Source: Candidatus Hydrogenedens sp.
Lineage (GTDB): Bacteria; Hydrogenedentota; Hydrogenedentia; Hydrogenedentales; Hydrogenedentaceae
Assembly (NCBI GenBank): GCA_035361075.1
Contig: DAOSBX010000001.1
Location: forward strand, 110,693 to 174,692
Reading direction: 5' to 3'
DNA: 64,000 nt
The translations under genes and the position numbers were made by a program. The first letter of the stretch is position 1; every line of letters starts with the position of its first letter. Shown here piece after piece: positions 1-8,560 of this stretch. The notes beneath the pieces are model-generated. The model was given only the letters and a program-made list of their open reading frames with translations. It searched no databases and was not told the DNA's origin.

Positions 1-1
1 T

Positions 2-220
2 AATTTTTTGTTAAATACATTGGGATTGACCAAAGGCAATCTTTCTTCTCATATGGACAAACTCGAAAAAGCAGGATATGTTAAAGTTGAGAAGTCATTT
101 AATGGACGGATTCCGCATACAGAGTTTCAAATCACCGAGAAAGGGAGAGATGCATTAGAAAATTATTGGAAGGAATTAGATAGAATTAGAAACCTGAACC
201 CGCCTGTAGAAAATGAATAA
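2..220 (+). CDS. Winged-helix transcriptional regulator, C-terminal part (cut by window edge)
   Basis: The reading frame is open from the first bases of the window, so the gene starts upstream. The visible 73 residues form a winged helix: a recognition-helix segment (LTKGNLSSHMDKLEKAGYV) followed by a wing with basic and aromatic residues, then ITEKGRDALENY. This pattern is typical of the ArsR/MarR-like 'winged helix DNA-binding domain' regulators (PF13601 type), which bind DNA as dimers. The TTG at position 8 is not needed as a start, because the frame continues to the edge. The target gene cannot be deduced. It is convergent with the histidine gene on the other strand and ends just before a shared terminator-like hairpin. 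Confidence 0.8.
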   Translation, partial: NFLLNTLGLTKGNLSSHMDKLEKAGYVKVEKSFNGRIPHTEFQITEKGRDALENYWKELDRIRNLNPPVENE

Positions 221-222
221 AA

Positions 223-256
223 ATTGTTCATTATTTATGGGTTAAATTTGAACAAT
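223..256. terminator. Bidirectional terminator-like hairpin between convergent genes
   Basis: Positions 223-230 (ATTGTTCA) and 249-256 (TGAACAAT) are perfect 8-bp inverted repeats separated by 18 nt. On the plus strand the stem is followed by CTTTTTTTATT, and on the minus strand by TTTTTATTC, so it could terminate both the regulator and hisC transcripts. The stem is AT-rich and the loop long, so strength is uncertain. It overlaps the hisC stop codon. Confidence 0.45.
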
Positions 257-1297
257 CTTTTTTATTGCTTCAAGTAAAATTTCGGATTGTTTCTGTGTGC
301 CAATGGTAATTCGCAGTGCGTTCTCCAAACGTCTATATGGAAAATATCTAATATAAATACGTTGCTCTTTTAACCGATTGTATATTTCTTCTGCAGTAGG
401 TTCTCTGTTCCATATTGCAAGCAAGAAATTCGATTGTGAATCAGGAACACGGAAACCCAGTTTTTGTAATTCTATTCTTAGATAAGTTCTATTCTTCTTA
501 ATTATTTCTATATTAGTCATAGCATATTGGGAATGTTCTAATGCAGAGATGCCTAATAATTGAGTTATAACATTGACATTGTATGAATCTTTAATCTTAA
601 ACATATCTGAAATTAGTTCTGGATTAGCAACAGCAAAACCTAAACGAATTCCAGCCAGACTGAAGGACTTAGAAAAAGTTCGTCCAACAATAAGATTAGG
701 ATATTCTGTTACCCAAGAGATATAGTTATAATCACAAAAATCAACATAAGCTTCATCAATAAATATAACTTGTTTATCATTTTCACAGATTTTTTTCATA
801 ATTTCGGTTTGTGTAGGAACACCACTTGGAGCATTTGGGTGGGTTATTAATACTAATTTTGCTGATTCCCATGCAAATGGTGGAGTTAAACAAAAATTAT
901 CATCAAGCTCATGATACTGAAAGTTATAACCATATAGTTGTGCAAGAATCTCATAAAGAGAATAGGTTGGATAAGTAGCGTAAATGGTCTGCCCATAGTC
1001 TACGAACGTTTTCATTGTTATTGCTAAAATTTCGTCCATGCCATTGCCAACAATAACCCATTCTGGTCCAGGTAAATGGTATACCTGAGCTATTTTTCTT
1101 CTAAGTTCAAAAGCAGTTGGGTCAGGGTATCGTCGTAGTTGTTCAGGGAGTATTGTGCTAAGAGTTCTTAATACTTCTTCTGACGGAGGAAATGGATTTT
1201 CATTCGTATTTAGTTTGACTACATTTTCCTCTTTCGGTTGTTCACCAGGAACATACCCCTCTATTGCGTTTAGTCTGTTTATACAGTATTTACTCAT
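242..1297 (-). CDS. hisC: Histidinol-phosphate aminotransferase
   Basis: This 351-residue protein is a fold-type I PLP aminotransferase that converts imidazole-acetol phosphate plus glutamate to histidinol phosphate, step 7 of histidine synthesis in the cytoplasm. The N-terminal KLNTNENPFPPS substrate loop (about residues 28-40), the FIDEAYVDF segment (179-187, with the PLP-contacting Asp) and TFSKSFSLAGIRLG with the Schiff-base lysine at residue 210 are all present. The length is normal for HisC. The ATG start overlaps the end of hisD by 8 bp, implying translational coupling, so hisC is the last gene of the tpiA-secG-murA-hisD-hisC run. Paralogues acting on aromatic amino acids are possible, but the hisD partner supports the histidine role. 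Confidence 0.93.
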   Translation of the reverse strand: MSKYCINRLNAIEGYVPGEQPKEENVVKLNTNENPFPPSEEVLRTLSTILPEQLRRYPDPTAFELRRKIAQVYHLPGPEWVIVGNGMDEILAITMKTFVDYGQTIYATYPTYSLYEILAQLYGYNFQYHELDDNFCLTPPFAWESAKLVLITHPNAPSGVPTQTEIMKKICENDKQVIFIDEAYVDFCDYNYISWVTEYPNLIVGRTFSKSFSLAGIRLGFAVANPELISDMFKIKDSYNVNVITQLLGISALEHSQYAMTNIEIIKKNRTYLRIELQKLGFRVPDSQSNFLLAIWNREPTAEEIYNRLKEQRIYIRYFPYRRLENALRITIGTQKQSEILLEAIKKIVQI

Positions 1298-2630
1298 TTT
1301 TTACATCCCTTTGATTTCCTATACGAATATTTATCGAAAATGCATGAGCTGTTAAACCTTCAATTTCAGCAAACGTCATTATATCGTTTGCTTGATTGTG
1401 AAGCCTGCTTTTTGAATAGTAAATATAGTTGGACACTTTTCTAAAATCTTCAACTGTAAGGGGAGAACTGAACCTTGCTCTTCTTCCAGTTGGTAGAATA
1501 TGATTAGGACCAGCCATATAATCACCAACAGCAACGGGAGTCATATCACCTAACATAATGGCACCCGCATTAACAATTTTCATCTCAATCTTACGTGGAA
1601 ATTCTGTTTGAATACTTAAATGTTCTGGTGCAAAAAAATTAGCGAGGTAAATAAGTTCGTCCCAATCCCGAGTAACAATAAAAGCCCCGAAATTGTTCAA
1701 AGATGATTCGATGATATTTTTACGATTTTGTTGATTAATATATTTTTGTATCTGTTCTTCTACATCTTTGACAAGATGTATATCAGATTGAGTAATTATT
1801 AACACTGAGCAAGCTTTCTCATCGTGTTCTGCTTGTGCTATTAGTTCTGAAGCAATAAAAGCAGGATTTGCGGTTTTATCAGCAATAACAAGGACTTCTG
1901 AAGGTCCTGCTTCACAATCAATATCTACAACATCTCGTACTAATGCTTTGGCTGTTGAAACGTATATATTTCCTGGTCCTGTAATTTTATCAACGGATGG
2001 TATGTGTTCTGTGCCATAAGCGAGAGCTGAAATGGATTGTGCTCCACCAACTCTAAATACACGAGTAACCCCTGCAAGGTGGGCTGTTGCCAAGACGACA
2101 GGGTGTATTGTGCCATTATATGAAGGGGGAGAAACCATAATGATTTCTTTAACACCAGCCACTTTTGCAGGTATAACATTCATTAATACGGATGAAGGGT
2201 AGAAAGCCTTTCCACCTGGTACATATACCCCTACTTTTTCAATGGGCACTATTTTTTGTCCTAATACGGTTCCGTCTTCAAGTGTCTCTTCCCATGAATT
2301 TCGTATATTTTTACTGTGAAATGTTTTTATGTGTTCAGCAGATTTTTCAATAATCCTTAAAATATTGGGTTCCAGTGTATTAAAGCTTTGAATAATCTCT
2401 TGATTGGGTATTTCTAACTCTTCTGGTTGTAGTGTTACATTATCAAATCGCTCAGTAAACTCGATGACCGCACTATCCCCGTTTTTTCTAACTGTATCAA
2501 TAATCCATTGTACTGTTTTTGTAATGGTTTGGTCTTTGTCCTGTTCTTGATTTTGTGATAGATTGCGATTTAGTATCCATTGTTTTACTTTATTAAGGTC
2601 ATCATCACTCTGAATAATAAAAGTTTTCAT
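1290..2630 (-). CDS. hisD: Histidinol dehydrogenase
   Basis: HisD oxidises L-histidinol to L-histidine in two NAD-dependent steps and uses zinc. The protein shows the family blocks GPGNIYVSTAKALV, DCEAGPSEVLVIAD and the AEHDEKA segment that supplies catalytic and zinc-binding residues. The frame is open further upstream to 2705, but the ATG at 2630 is preferred. It is preceded by AGGAG (2638-2642, seven bases away), which lies over the last codons of murA, and the resulting 446 residues fit the usual 430-440 length. The longer version would run 71 bp into murA with residues unlike any HisD. It is followed by hisC with an 8-bp overlap. No other his genes are in view. Confidence 0.93.
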   Translation of the reverse strand: MKTFIIQSDDDLNKVKQWILNRNLSQNQEQDKDQTITKTVQWIIDTVRKNGDSAVIEFTERFDNVTLQPEELEIPNQEIIQSFNTLEPNILRIIEKSAEHIKTFHSKNIRNSWEETLEDGTVLGQKIVPIEKVGVYVPGGKAFYPSSVLMNVIPAKVAGVKEIIMVSPPSYNGTIHPVVLATAHLAGVTRVFRVGGAQSISALAYGTEHIPSVDKITGPGNIYVSTAKALVRDVVDIDCEAGPSEVLVIADKTANPAFIASELIAQAEHDEKACSVLIITQSDIHLVKDVEEQIQKYINQQNRKNIIESSLNNFGAFIVTRDWDELIYLANFFAPEHLSIQTEFPRKIEMKIVNAGAIMLGDMTPVAVGDYMAGPNHILPTGRRARFSSPLTVEDFRKVSNYIYYSKSRLHNQANDIMTFAEIEGLTAHAFSINIRIGNQRDVKNE

Positions 2631-2634
2631 TGAT

Positions 2635-3894
2635 TTACTCCTCGTGAATTCTTTGAATATCTGCACCGAGACTGGCAAGTCTTTCCTCAATTCGTTCATA
2701 GCCACGGTCTAAATGGTATACCCGTGAAATAATAGTTTCGCCTTCTTTTGCCATTAACCCTGCTATAACGAGTGCTGCACTTGCGCGAAGGTCAGATGCC
2801 ATAACAGGAGCACCAATTAATTTTTCTGTTCCTCTAATAATGGCGGTATTCCCTTCTAAAGTAATATCAGCACCCATACGTATTAATTCCGCTACGTGAA
2901 GAAATCTATTTTCGAAAACAGTCTCTTTAATCACACTTGTTCCTTCTGCACATGTGAGAAGAGCCATCATTTGAGCTTGTAAATCTGTTGGAAATCCAGG
3001 GTAGGGGAGAGTTGTTATATTTATAGCTTTTAATGGTTTTTGAGGGGATTTGACCCGTATATAGCTACTACCTATTTGGACATCAGCACCCAATTCGTTA
3101 AGTTTTGAGATGAAGGTGCTTAAATATTCAGGAATTACAGAGTCAACCTGAACATCGCCAAAAGTTGCCAGACCTGCAATAAGGAAAGTCCCTGCCTCGA
3201 TACGGTCGGGGATAACATTGTGTTCTGTGCCTCCGAGGGATTTTATCCCTTTAATTTTTATAACTTCTGTTCCAGCTCCTTCAATTTCTGCACCCATTTT
3301 GTTCAAAAAGTTTGCCAAATCAACTATCTCAGGTTCTTGGGCTGGATTAAATAATCGGGTTATTCCTTTGGCACGGACAGCCGCCATTATTAAGTTTTCA
3401 GTTGCACCTACACTTGGAAAATCTAAATAAATGTCTGTTCCTTTTAATCGTCCCTCTGCCACTACATAACCTTCTTCTAAACGAATCTTTGCTCCGAGTT
3501 GTTCTAACCCTTTTAGATGAATATCTACAGGGCGTGTGCCTATAGCACAGCCACCAGGTAAAGATACACGTGCTTTCCCACATCGTGCTAAGAGTGGACC
3601 TAATACAAAAAATGAAGCACGCATTTTACGCACAAGGTCATAAGGTGCGGTAGGTGATATACGATTTGGTGTGACAATAGTCATAAACCTACCTGTAAAT
3701 TCTATTTGTAATCCCATCTGGCTAAGAAGTTTATCCATAGTAAATACATCATGGAGACACGGGACATTATGAAGTACACACGGTTCTTCAGCTAAGATAG
3801 ACGCAGCCATAAGAGGGAGTACCGCATTTTTTGCCCCACGGATTTGAACTTTCCCTTTTAACGGGTTATTACCACGAATAATTATTTTATCCAT
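2635..3894 (-). CDS. murA: UDP-N-acetylglucosamine 1-carboxyvinyltransferase
   Basis: MurA transfers enolpyruvate from PEP to UDP-GlcNAc, the first committed step of peptidoglycan synthesis. The protein (419 residues from this start) begins MDKIIIRGNNPLKGKV, matching the family start. It has the RGAKNAVLP substrate loop and the catalytic loop LPGGCAIGTRPVD, in which the PEP-attacking cysteine (about residue 116) is kept, so the enzyme should be fosfomycin-sensitive by family rule. An in-frame ATG five codons upstream (3909) exists, but neither ATG has a strong Shine-Dalgarno site. The stop codon lies 4 bp before the hisD start and its last codons carry the hisD ribosome-binding site. Confidence 0.93.
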   Translation of the reverse strand: MDKIIIRGNNPLKGKVQIRGAKNAVLPLMAASILAEEPCVLHNVPCLHDVFTMDKLLSQMGLQIEFTGRFMTIVTPNRISPTAPYDLVRKMRASFFVLGPLLARCGKARVSLPGGCAIGTRPVDIHLKGLEQLGAKIRLEEGYVVAEGRLKGTDIYLDFPSVGATENLIMAAVRAKGITRLFNPAQEPEIVDLANFLNKMGAEIEGAGTEVIKIKGIKSLGGTEHNVIPDRIEAGTFLIAGLATFGDVQVDSVIPEYLSTFISKLNELGADVQIGSSYIRVKSPQKPLKAINITTLPYPGFPTDLQAQMMALLTCAEGTSVIKETVFENRFLHVAELIRMGADITLEGNTAIIRGTEKLIGAPVMASDLRASAALVIAGLMAKEGETIISRVYHLDRGYERIEERLASLGADIQRIHEE

Positions 3895-4003
3895 AAAATA
3901 TTCATCCAATGCTTTAAAAGAAGATTGTATGTATTTTACAAAAAATAGGAGTCTTTAGTGAAAAGAATAAGTAATATTAATAAAATAGATGTTGCAATCA
4001 ATA

Positions 4004-4486
4004 CTATTGGTTTGAGGTAGGTGTTTCCGTTGAACTTTGTGGAGCATCTGTTTCCGTACTTACTGGAGCACTTTCCACAGGAGGTGTATTTGTCTTGTTT
4101 TCAACAGTGACAGGAGTCGTTGTTGTTGACGGTGTTTTATTATCGAATAAATTATCCAAAGCAGTATTCTGTTCAGTAGATAACTCATTATAAACAAGTT
4201 CAGGAGCAGGTCCTTTCCCGACTTTACCTGATATGGTTGATAGAAGAATGGCAAGAACCATAAATACACCAGCACTTATGTATGTTAATTTTTGTGGGAG
4301 AGTACGTGCTAATTTGGGTCCAAACACGCTTTCTGTGCCTGGGCTTAAACCAAAGGCACCTGCAAATCCAGCACCTTTTCCTTTTTGTAGGAGTACGATA
4401 ATAATTAAAGCGACACAGCATGGAAGGTATATAAATAATAGTAATACCCACCAAAGTGTTGTTAGGCTAAAAATTGTTTCTAACAT
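4004..4486 (-). CDS. secG: Protein translocase subunit SecG
   Basis: SecG is the small accessory subunit of the SecYEG translocon. The sequence shows two hydrophobic segments (about residues 8-33 and 62-83) linked by the typical cytoplasmic loop LLQKGKGAGFAGAFG..GTESVFG, which is the SecG signature. At 160 residues it is longer than the usual 75-110 because of a C-terminal tail rich in Thr, Pro and Ser, probably disordered. It lies between tpiA and murA on the same strand. The order tpiA-secG is common across bacteria and supports the call. Confidence 0.9.
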   Translation of the reverse strand: MLETIFSLTTLWWVLLLFIYLPCCVALIIIVLLQKGKGAGFAGAFGLSPGTESVFGPKLARTLPQKLTYISAGVFMVLAILLSTISGKVGKGPAPELVYNELSTEQNTALDNLFDNKTPSTTTTPVTVENKTNTPPVESAPVSTETDAPQSSTETPTSNQ

Positions 4487-4524
4487 AGATTCTTTAACCT
4501 GTCCTTATATTGTAGATTTTGTTG

Positions 4525-5277
4525 TTATATACATTCTTTTATTATTTGTGCAAAACTTTCTGCATTTAAGGAAGCACCGCCTACCAAGAAACCGTTAACA
4601 TCAGGTTTGGATATAAGTTCTTTTGCATTTTCAGGTTTAACACTTCCACCATACTGGATAACTATGTTCGTCGCTGTTTCTTTGCCGAACTCTTTTCCTA
4701 TAAGAGAACGGATGAAAGCATGGGCTTCTTGCGCTTGTTCTGGGGTTGCTGTTTTTCCAGTTCCAATTGCCCAGACTGGTTCGTATGCGATAACAACGTT
4801 TTGTAATTGTTCTGGAGTCATATCCCTTAAGCCCTCTATAATTTGCCGTCGTAGAACCGACTCCATCATATTCCCTTCACGTTCGTCAAGCGTTTCTCCA
4901 ACGCAGAACATTACATTTAAACCTGTTGTTATTACATATTTAAGTTTTTGGTTTAACAACGTATCTGTTTCGCCAAAATATTGCCTACGTTCACTATGTC
5001 CTAATATAGTCCAACGACAACCTACATCCAGCAACATTTGTGGTGCTATTTCTCCAGTATATGCCCCTGATTCCTTTAAATAGCAATTTTGCCCACCTAA
5101 TTCAATATTTGTACCTTTCAATACTTGTGATACGGCATAGAGGCTTGTAAATGGCGGACAAACAATAATTTTAACTTGGTCAATTCCCTCTACTAATGGT
5201 TTAAGTTTATTTACAAGGTCAAGAGATTCATTGACTTTTTTGTTCATTTTCCAATTTCCAGCAATAATCGACTTCAT
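4525..5277 (-). CDS. tpiA: Triosephosphate isomerase
   Basis: This TIM-barrel enzyme interconverts dihydroxyacetone phosphate and glyceraldehyde 3-phosphate in glycolysis. All catalytic residues are visible: Lys10 in GNWKMN, His94 in ILGHSERR and Glu166 in AYEPVWAIGTG, with the mobile loop following, and the C-terminal YGGSVKPENA and GFLVGGASL phosphate-binding loops. The length of 250 residues is standard. The start has AGGA six bases upstream. It is the first gene of the minus-strand run ending with hisC; the 121 bp upstream, shared with the tail of the RND operon, may hold the promoter, but no confident -35/-10 pair was found. Confidence 0.95.
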   Translation of the reverse strand: MKSIIAGNWKMNKKVNESLDLVNKLKPLVEGIDQVKIIVCPPFTSLYAVSQVLKGTNIELGGQNCYLKESGAYTGEIAPQMLLDVGCRWTILGHSERRQYFGETDTLLNQKLKYVITTGLNVMFCVGETLDEREGNMMESVLRRQIIEGLRDMTPEQLQNVVIAYEPVWAIGTGKTATPEQAQEAHAFIRSLIGKEFGKETATNIVIQYGGSVKPENAKELISKPDVNGFLVGGASLNAESFAQIIKECI

Positions 5278-5398
5278 TTCATTTCCTTTCTTACAATGAT
5301 TTTAAAAATGAAAAATAAAAAAATATCTCTTTCTATAAGGCTGTTGGGTATGAATTGGATATATAGATTATCATAAATCGTAACAATTTATCAAAAAG

Positions 5399-8300
5399 CT
5401 ATCTATTAGATATTGACTGTGATTTTGAAAAAAAAGGGGCACGAATAGATAATACAATCCGCATTGCAATATTGAATATATCTTCTACAATAGTATAAAA
5501 AACGGGGACTACAAGCAATGTTAATATCGTCCCTAAAATTAAACCGCCGACCAATGCTTTACCTAAACCTGAAAACATGACAGCACCTCCTGATTTAGCC
5601 ATTGCTAATGGGACAAGCCCCAAGATAGTTGTCAATGCTGTCATCATTACAGGTCTAAGTCGGTCTTTACTTGCTTGTACGATTACGTTAATCAAGTTGT
5701 TATTATTTGTTTTTCTCAAAAAATTTATATGGTCTACTATCACAATTCCATTATTAACGATTACACCAACCATTAATACACAACCGATTAGTGTAATCAT
5801 ATCCCAGTAGGAATTAGTAAAGTATAATGTCCATGCAGAACCTATGAGAGAAATGGGGACTGTAGTTAAGATAACTAAAGGCAAAAGTAATGACTCAAAA
5901 GTTGCACTCATAACGATATATATAAGGATAAGTGCCATACTCATAGTCATAGCAAAATTGGTTAAGTTCGATTGGATTTCTTCTAATTCTATGCCATAAT
6001 TTAGATTGTAACCGTCAGGTAAATCGATGGATGATATTATAGATTGTAATTCATCTCTAATGAGTGTCAAATTCTCCGTGTTTGTTCTTGCACGGAAATT
6101 TATCACATTGCGACCGTTATACCTTTTTACAAGTTCCGGTCCGGGGCGTTTTTCATAAGATACAACCTGATGCAAGGGAACGAGAGTCCCTTTACTTGAA
6201 ATGACTTTTAAGTTATCAATATTTGCTTTTGTTTTTCTGTCTTCTTCTTTATATTGTAGCCATACGGGAATTTCTCGTGTTCCCTCTTTAAAATAAGGAA
6301 GTTGAGCACCTCTAAGGGCTGTGTCAATGGTTTGGGCGATAGTAAATGGGTTGATACCTTGCTCATCTGCTTGAAGTTCATTTATTGCAACCCTCATTTC
6401 TTGTTTTTTTTGCTCAACATCCGTTTCTACATCTGTGAAGAGTGGATTACTTAGGAGTAATGATTTTATCCGTTGGGCTTGTGCAAATAGTATCTCATTA
6501 TCCCCACCTGTAAGTCTTAATGTCACTAATCGTGATGTTCCTGATTCACCGGTATCAGCAATTGAAAACTCTAACTTGCCACCAGGAATATGGGAAGGAA
6601 GTTTACTTTTAACGATTTCTAATGCTTCTTCAGTAGTGCAAGGTGGATTTCTACCAATTTCACCATCATCTTCTGTGTACAAATACACATGAATTTCCCC
6701 TCCACTTTTTCCATGGAATAGCAATATATTTTTTATAGCTATTGATTCACGAATTGGTTCTAATTTCTGTGTAAGCTGGTCAAAGAGGTCTTTAACTTTT
6801 GCAGTGTCAAAATTCTGGTCAAGGGTAATTTTTATATCCACTTCACGTGTGTCTAATTTAATTAAATCTTTCATCCCTACTGATTTAACAGGGATAAGAT
6901 AAGAAATCACTAAGAATAGACATAAAGCTAAAAGAAAAGCCAATCGATTTTTTAGAGACCAATGTAGCAATAATTCTAAAAAGAAGTATAGTTTTTCTAA
7001 AAGTTTAAAACTCCCCGCTTTTTCACGAATGGAAACTAATAAATTGTGGAAGAATATCATGAGTTTCATCTGATTTTTTTCTCGGGGTAGGACATGTATG
7101 GAAAGAACTAAAGGAACGACAGTTAAAGCGATTAATAGGCTTCCTAACAAAGCAACAATTAAAGGCCCTCCTAACTGTTTCATAAATACCGACATTCTGC
7201 CTGCTTCAAGATAATACATAGGTATAAACACAACAATTGTGGTAAGTGTGGATGCGGAAATAGCTATACCTACTTCTGATGCTCCACGAACAGCACTTGT
7301 TTTTATATCATAACCTAACTGTTGGTATCGGATAATATTTTCAACAGCAACAATGGCATTGTCTACCAACATTCCAACAGATATAATTAAAGACACCATC
7401 GTTATAATATTAAGTGACATGTCAGCAAAATACATAAAAATAATGCCAATCATAAGAGATGAAGGAATGGCAAATGCTACAATAATAGTCGGAATAAGTC
7501 GGTGTAAGAAGATAAGTAATACAATAAAAGCCATAATTCCGCCGTAGATTCCCTCACTGAACAGATTGTTTAATGCCCGATTAATTAAATCGGATTGGTC
7601 AAAAAAGATTTTTGTAACAGTTCCCTCAAATGCTTCCTCAGATAAAATATTCTTCAATTCACGTTTTATTTGATTGCACACATTTACTGCGTTTGCTTCT
7701 GATTCCTTAATAACAAGTAAAACGACCCCACCTTTTCCATCTAATGCTACTCTCTGGGAATCTTCTCTTGAACCAAATCGGACGGTCGCAACATCTTTTA
7801 GTCGCATACCATTTTTATTGACGACAAGGTTTTCAATATCAGATAAAGTTTTATACTCACCTTTAAATTGAACAAAGTATTTTTTATCTCCCTCTGAGAT
7901 AGAACCAAGTGAAGCATCTAATGAGGCTGTCCGAAGAGTATTTAATAAACTTACTATGGGAATATTAAGGCTGTTGAGTCGGTCCTGAGAAACTTCGATT
8001 AAAACCTCTTTCTCAGGGATAGGAGATATTAATTTAATATCTGCAACTCCATCAAGCCGTCGGAGTCTTGGAATAAGAGAGGTGCGGACTAAATAAACAT
8101 AATTTTCCTCATCTTCTGATTTAAATAAGCCGATAGCTATGACTGGAATGGCTCCTGAACTGAACCGTTGAATAATAATCCGTTGTACTTCATCTGGAAG
8201 AGTCATTTTTAAACGTTCTATTCTGTCTCGAACGTCTGCAGTTGCTAAAGTCATGTCAGTGTCTAAATTAAACCACATGTCAACAGAACAACCATTTGAA

Positions 8301-8560
8301 GAACTTGTAGTAGCAATGCTCCGAAGTCCAGGGATAGTCCTGAATTCTCCCTCCACTGGAATAGCGATTTGCTGTTCTATTTGTTCTGGTGAACTCCCAG
8401 GATAGGGAATATAGCATCCGATAAAAGGACGGTCTACTTTAGGAAGAAATTTCAAAGGAATACGGAACCATGAGATTAATCCCAGAACGAGAATGGATAT
8501 AGAAAGCATGAACATAGTAATGGGACGATTTATGGCTATTTTAGGTAGAGACCATGTCAC
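5399..8560 (-). CDS. RND efflux pump inner-membrane transporter (HAE1 family), second of pair
   Basis: This 1053-residue protein is an AcrB-like proton-driven transporter. It has an N-terminal transmembrane helix (IAINRPITMFMLSISILVLG), a large periplasmic porter half, a helix bundle, then a second such half. The proton-relay helix reads VGMLVDNAIVAVENI, with one Asp where AcrB has two, a common variant in the family. Its ATG overlaps the stop of the upstream pump gene by 4 bp (ATGA), so the two are translationally coupled. Together with the fusion protein upstream they would form a tripartite pump for drugs, detergents or lipids. The substrate cannot be predicted. No TolC-type channel gene is in the operon. 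Confidence 0.9.
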   Translation of the reverse strand: MTWSLPKIAINRPITMFMLSISILVLGLISWFRIPLKFLPKVDRPFIGCYIPYPGSSPEQIEQQIAIPVEGEFRTIPGLRSIATTSSSNGCSVDMWFNLDTDMTLATADVRDRIERLKMTLPDEVQRIIIQRFSSGAIPVIAIGLFKSEDEENYVYLVRTSLIPRLRRLDGVADIKLISPIPEKEVLIEVSQDRLNSLNIPIVSLLNTLRTASLDASLGSISEGDKKYFVQFKGEYKTLSDIENLVVNKNGMRLKDVATVRFGSREDSQRVALDGKGGVVLLVIKESEANAVNVCNQIKRELKNILSEEAFEGTVTKIFFDQSDLINRALNNLFSEGIYGGIMAFIVLLIFLHRLIPTIIVAFAIPSSLMIGIIFMYFADMSLNIITMVSLIISVGMLVDNAIVAVENIIRYQQLGYDIKTSAVRGASEVGIAISASTLTTIVVFIPMYYLEAGRMSVFMKQLGGPLIVALLGSLLIALTVVPLVLSIHVLPREKNQMKLMIFFHNLLVSIREKAGSFKLLEKLYFFLELLLHWSLKNRLAFLLALCLFLVISYLIPVKSVGMKDLIKLDTREVDIKITLDQNFDTAKVKDLFDQLTQKLEPIRESIAIKNILLFHGKSGGEIHVYLYTEDDGEIGRNPPCTTEEALEIVKSKLPSHIPGGKLEFSIADTGESGTSRLVTLRLTGGDNEILFAQAQRIKSLLLSNPLFTDVETDVEQKKQEMRVAINELQADEQGINPFTIAQTIDTALRGAQLPYFKEGTREIPVWLQYKEEDRKTKANIDNLKVISSKGTLVPLHQVVSYEKRPGPELVKRYNGRNVINFRARTNTENLTLIRDELQSIISSIDLPDGYNLNYGIELEEIQSNLTNFAMTMSMALILIYIVMSATFESLLLPLVILTTVPISLIGSAWTLYFTNSYWDMITLIGCVLMVGVIVNNGIVIVDHINFLRKTNNNNLINVIVQASKDRLRPVMMTALTTILGLVPLAMAKSGGAVMFSGLGKALVGGLILGTILTLLVVPVFYTIVEDIFNIAMRIVLSIRAPFFSKSQSISNR

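Noticed and set aside
2631..2705. Longer start of hisD reaching into murA
   Set aside because: The extra 25 residues do not resemble HisD, and a good ribosome-binding site supports the ATG at 2630.
4233..4598. Plus-strand open frame of 121 codons over secG and tpiA
   Set aside because: It lies antisense to two strongly supported genes, has no recognisable domain and uses unlikely residue content.
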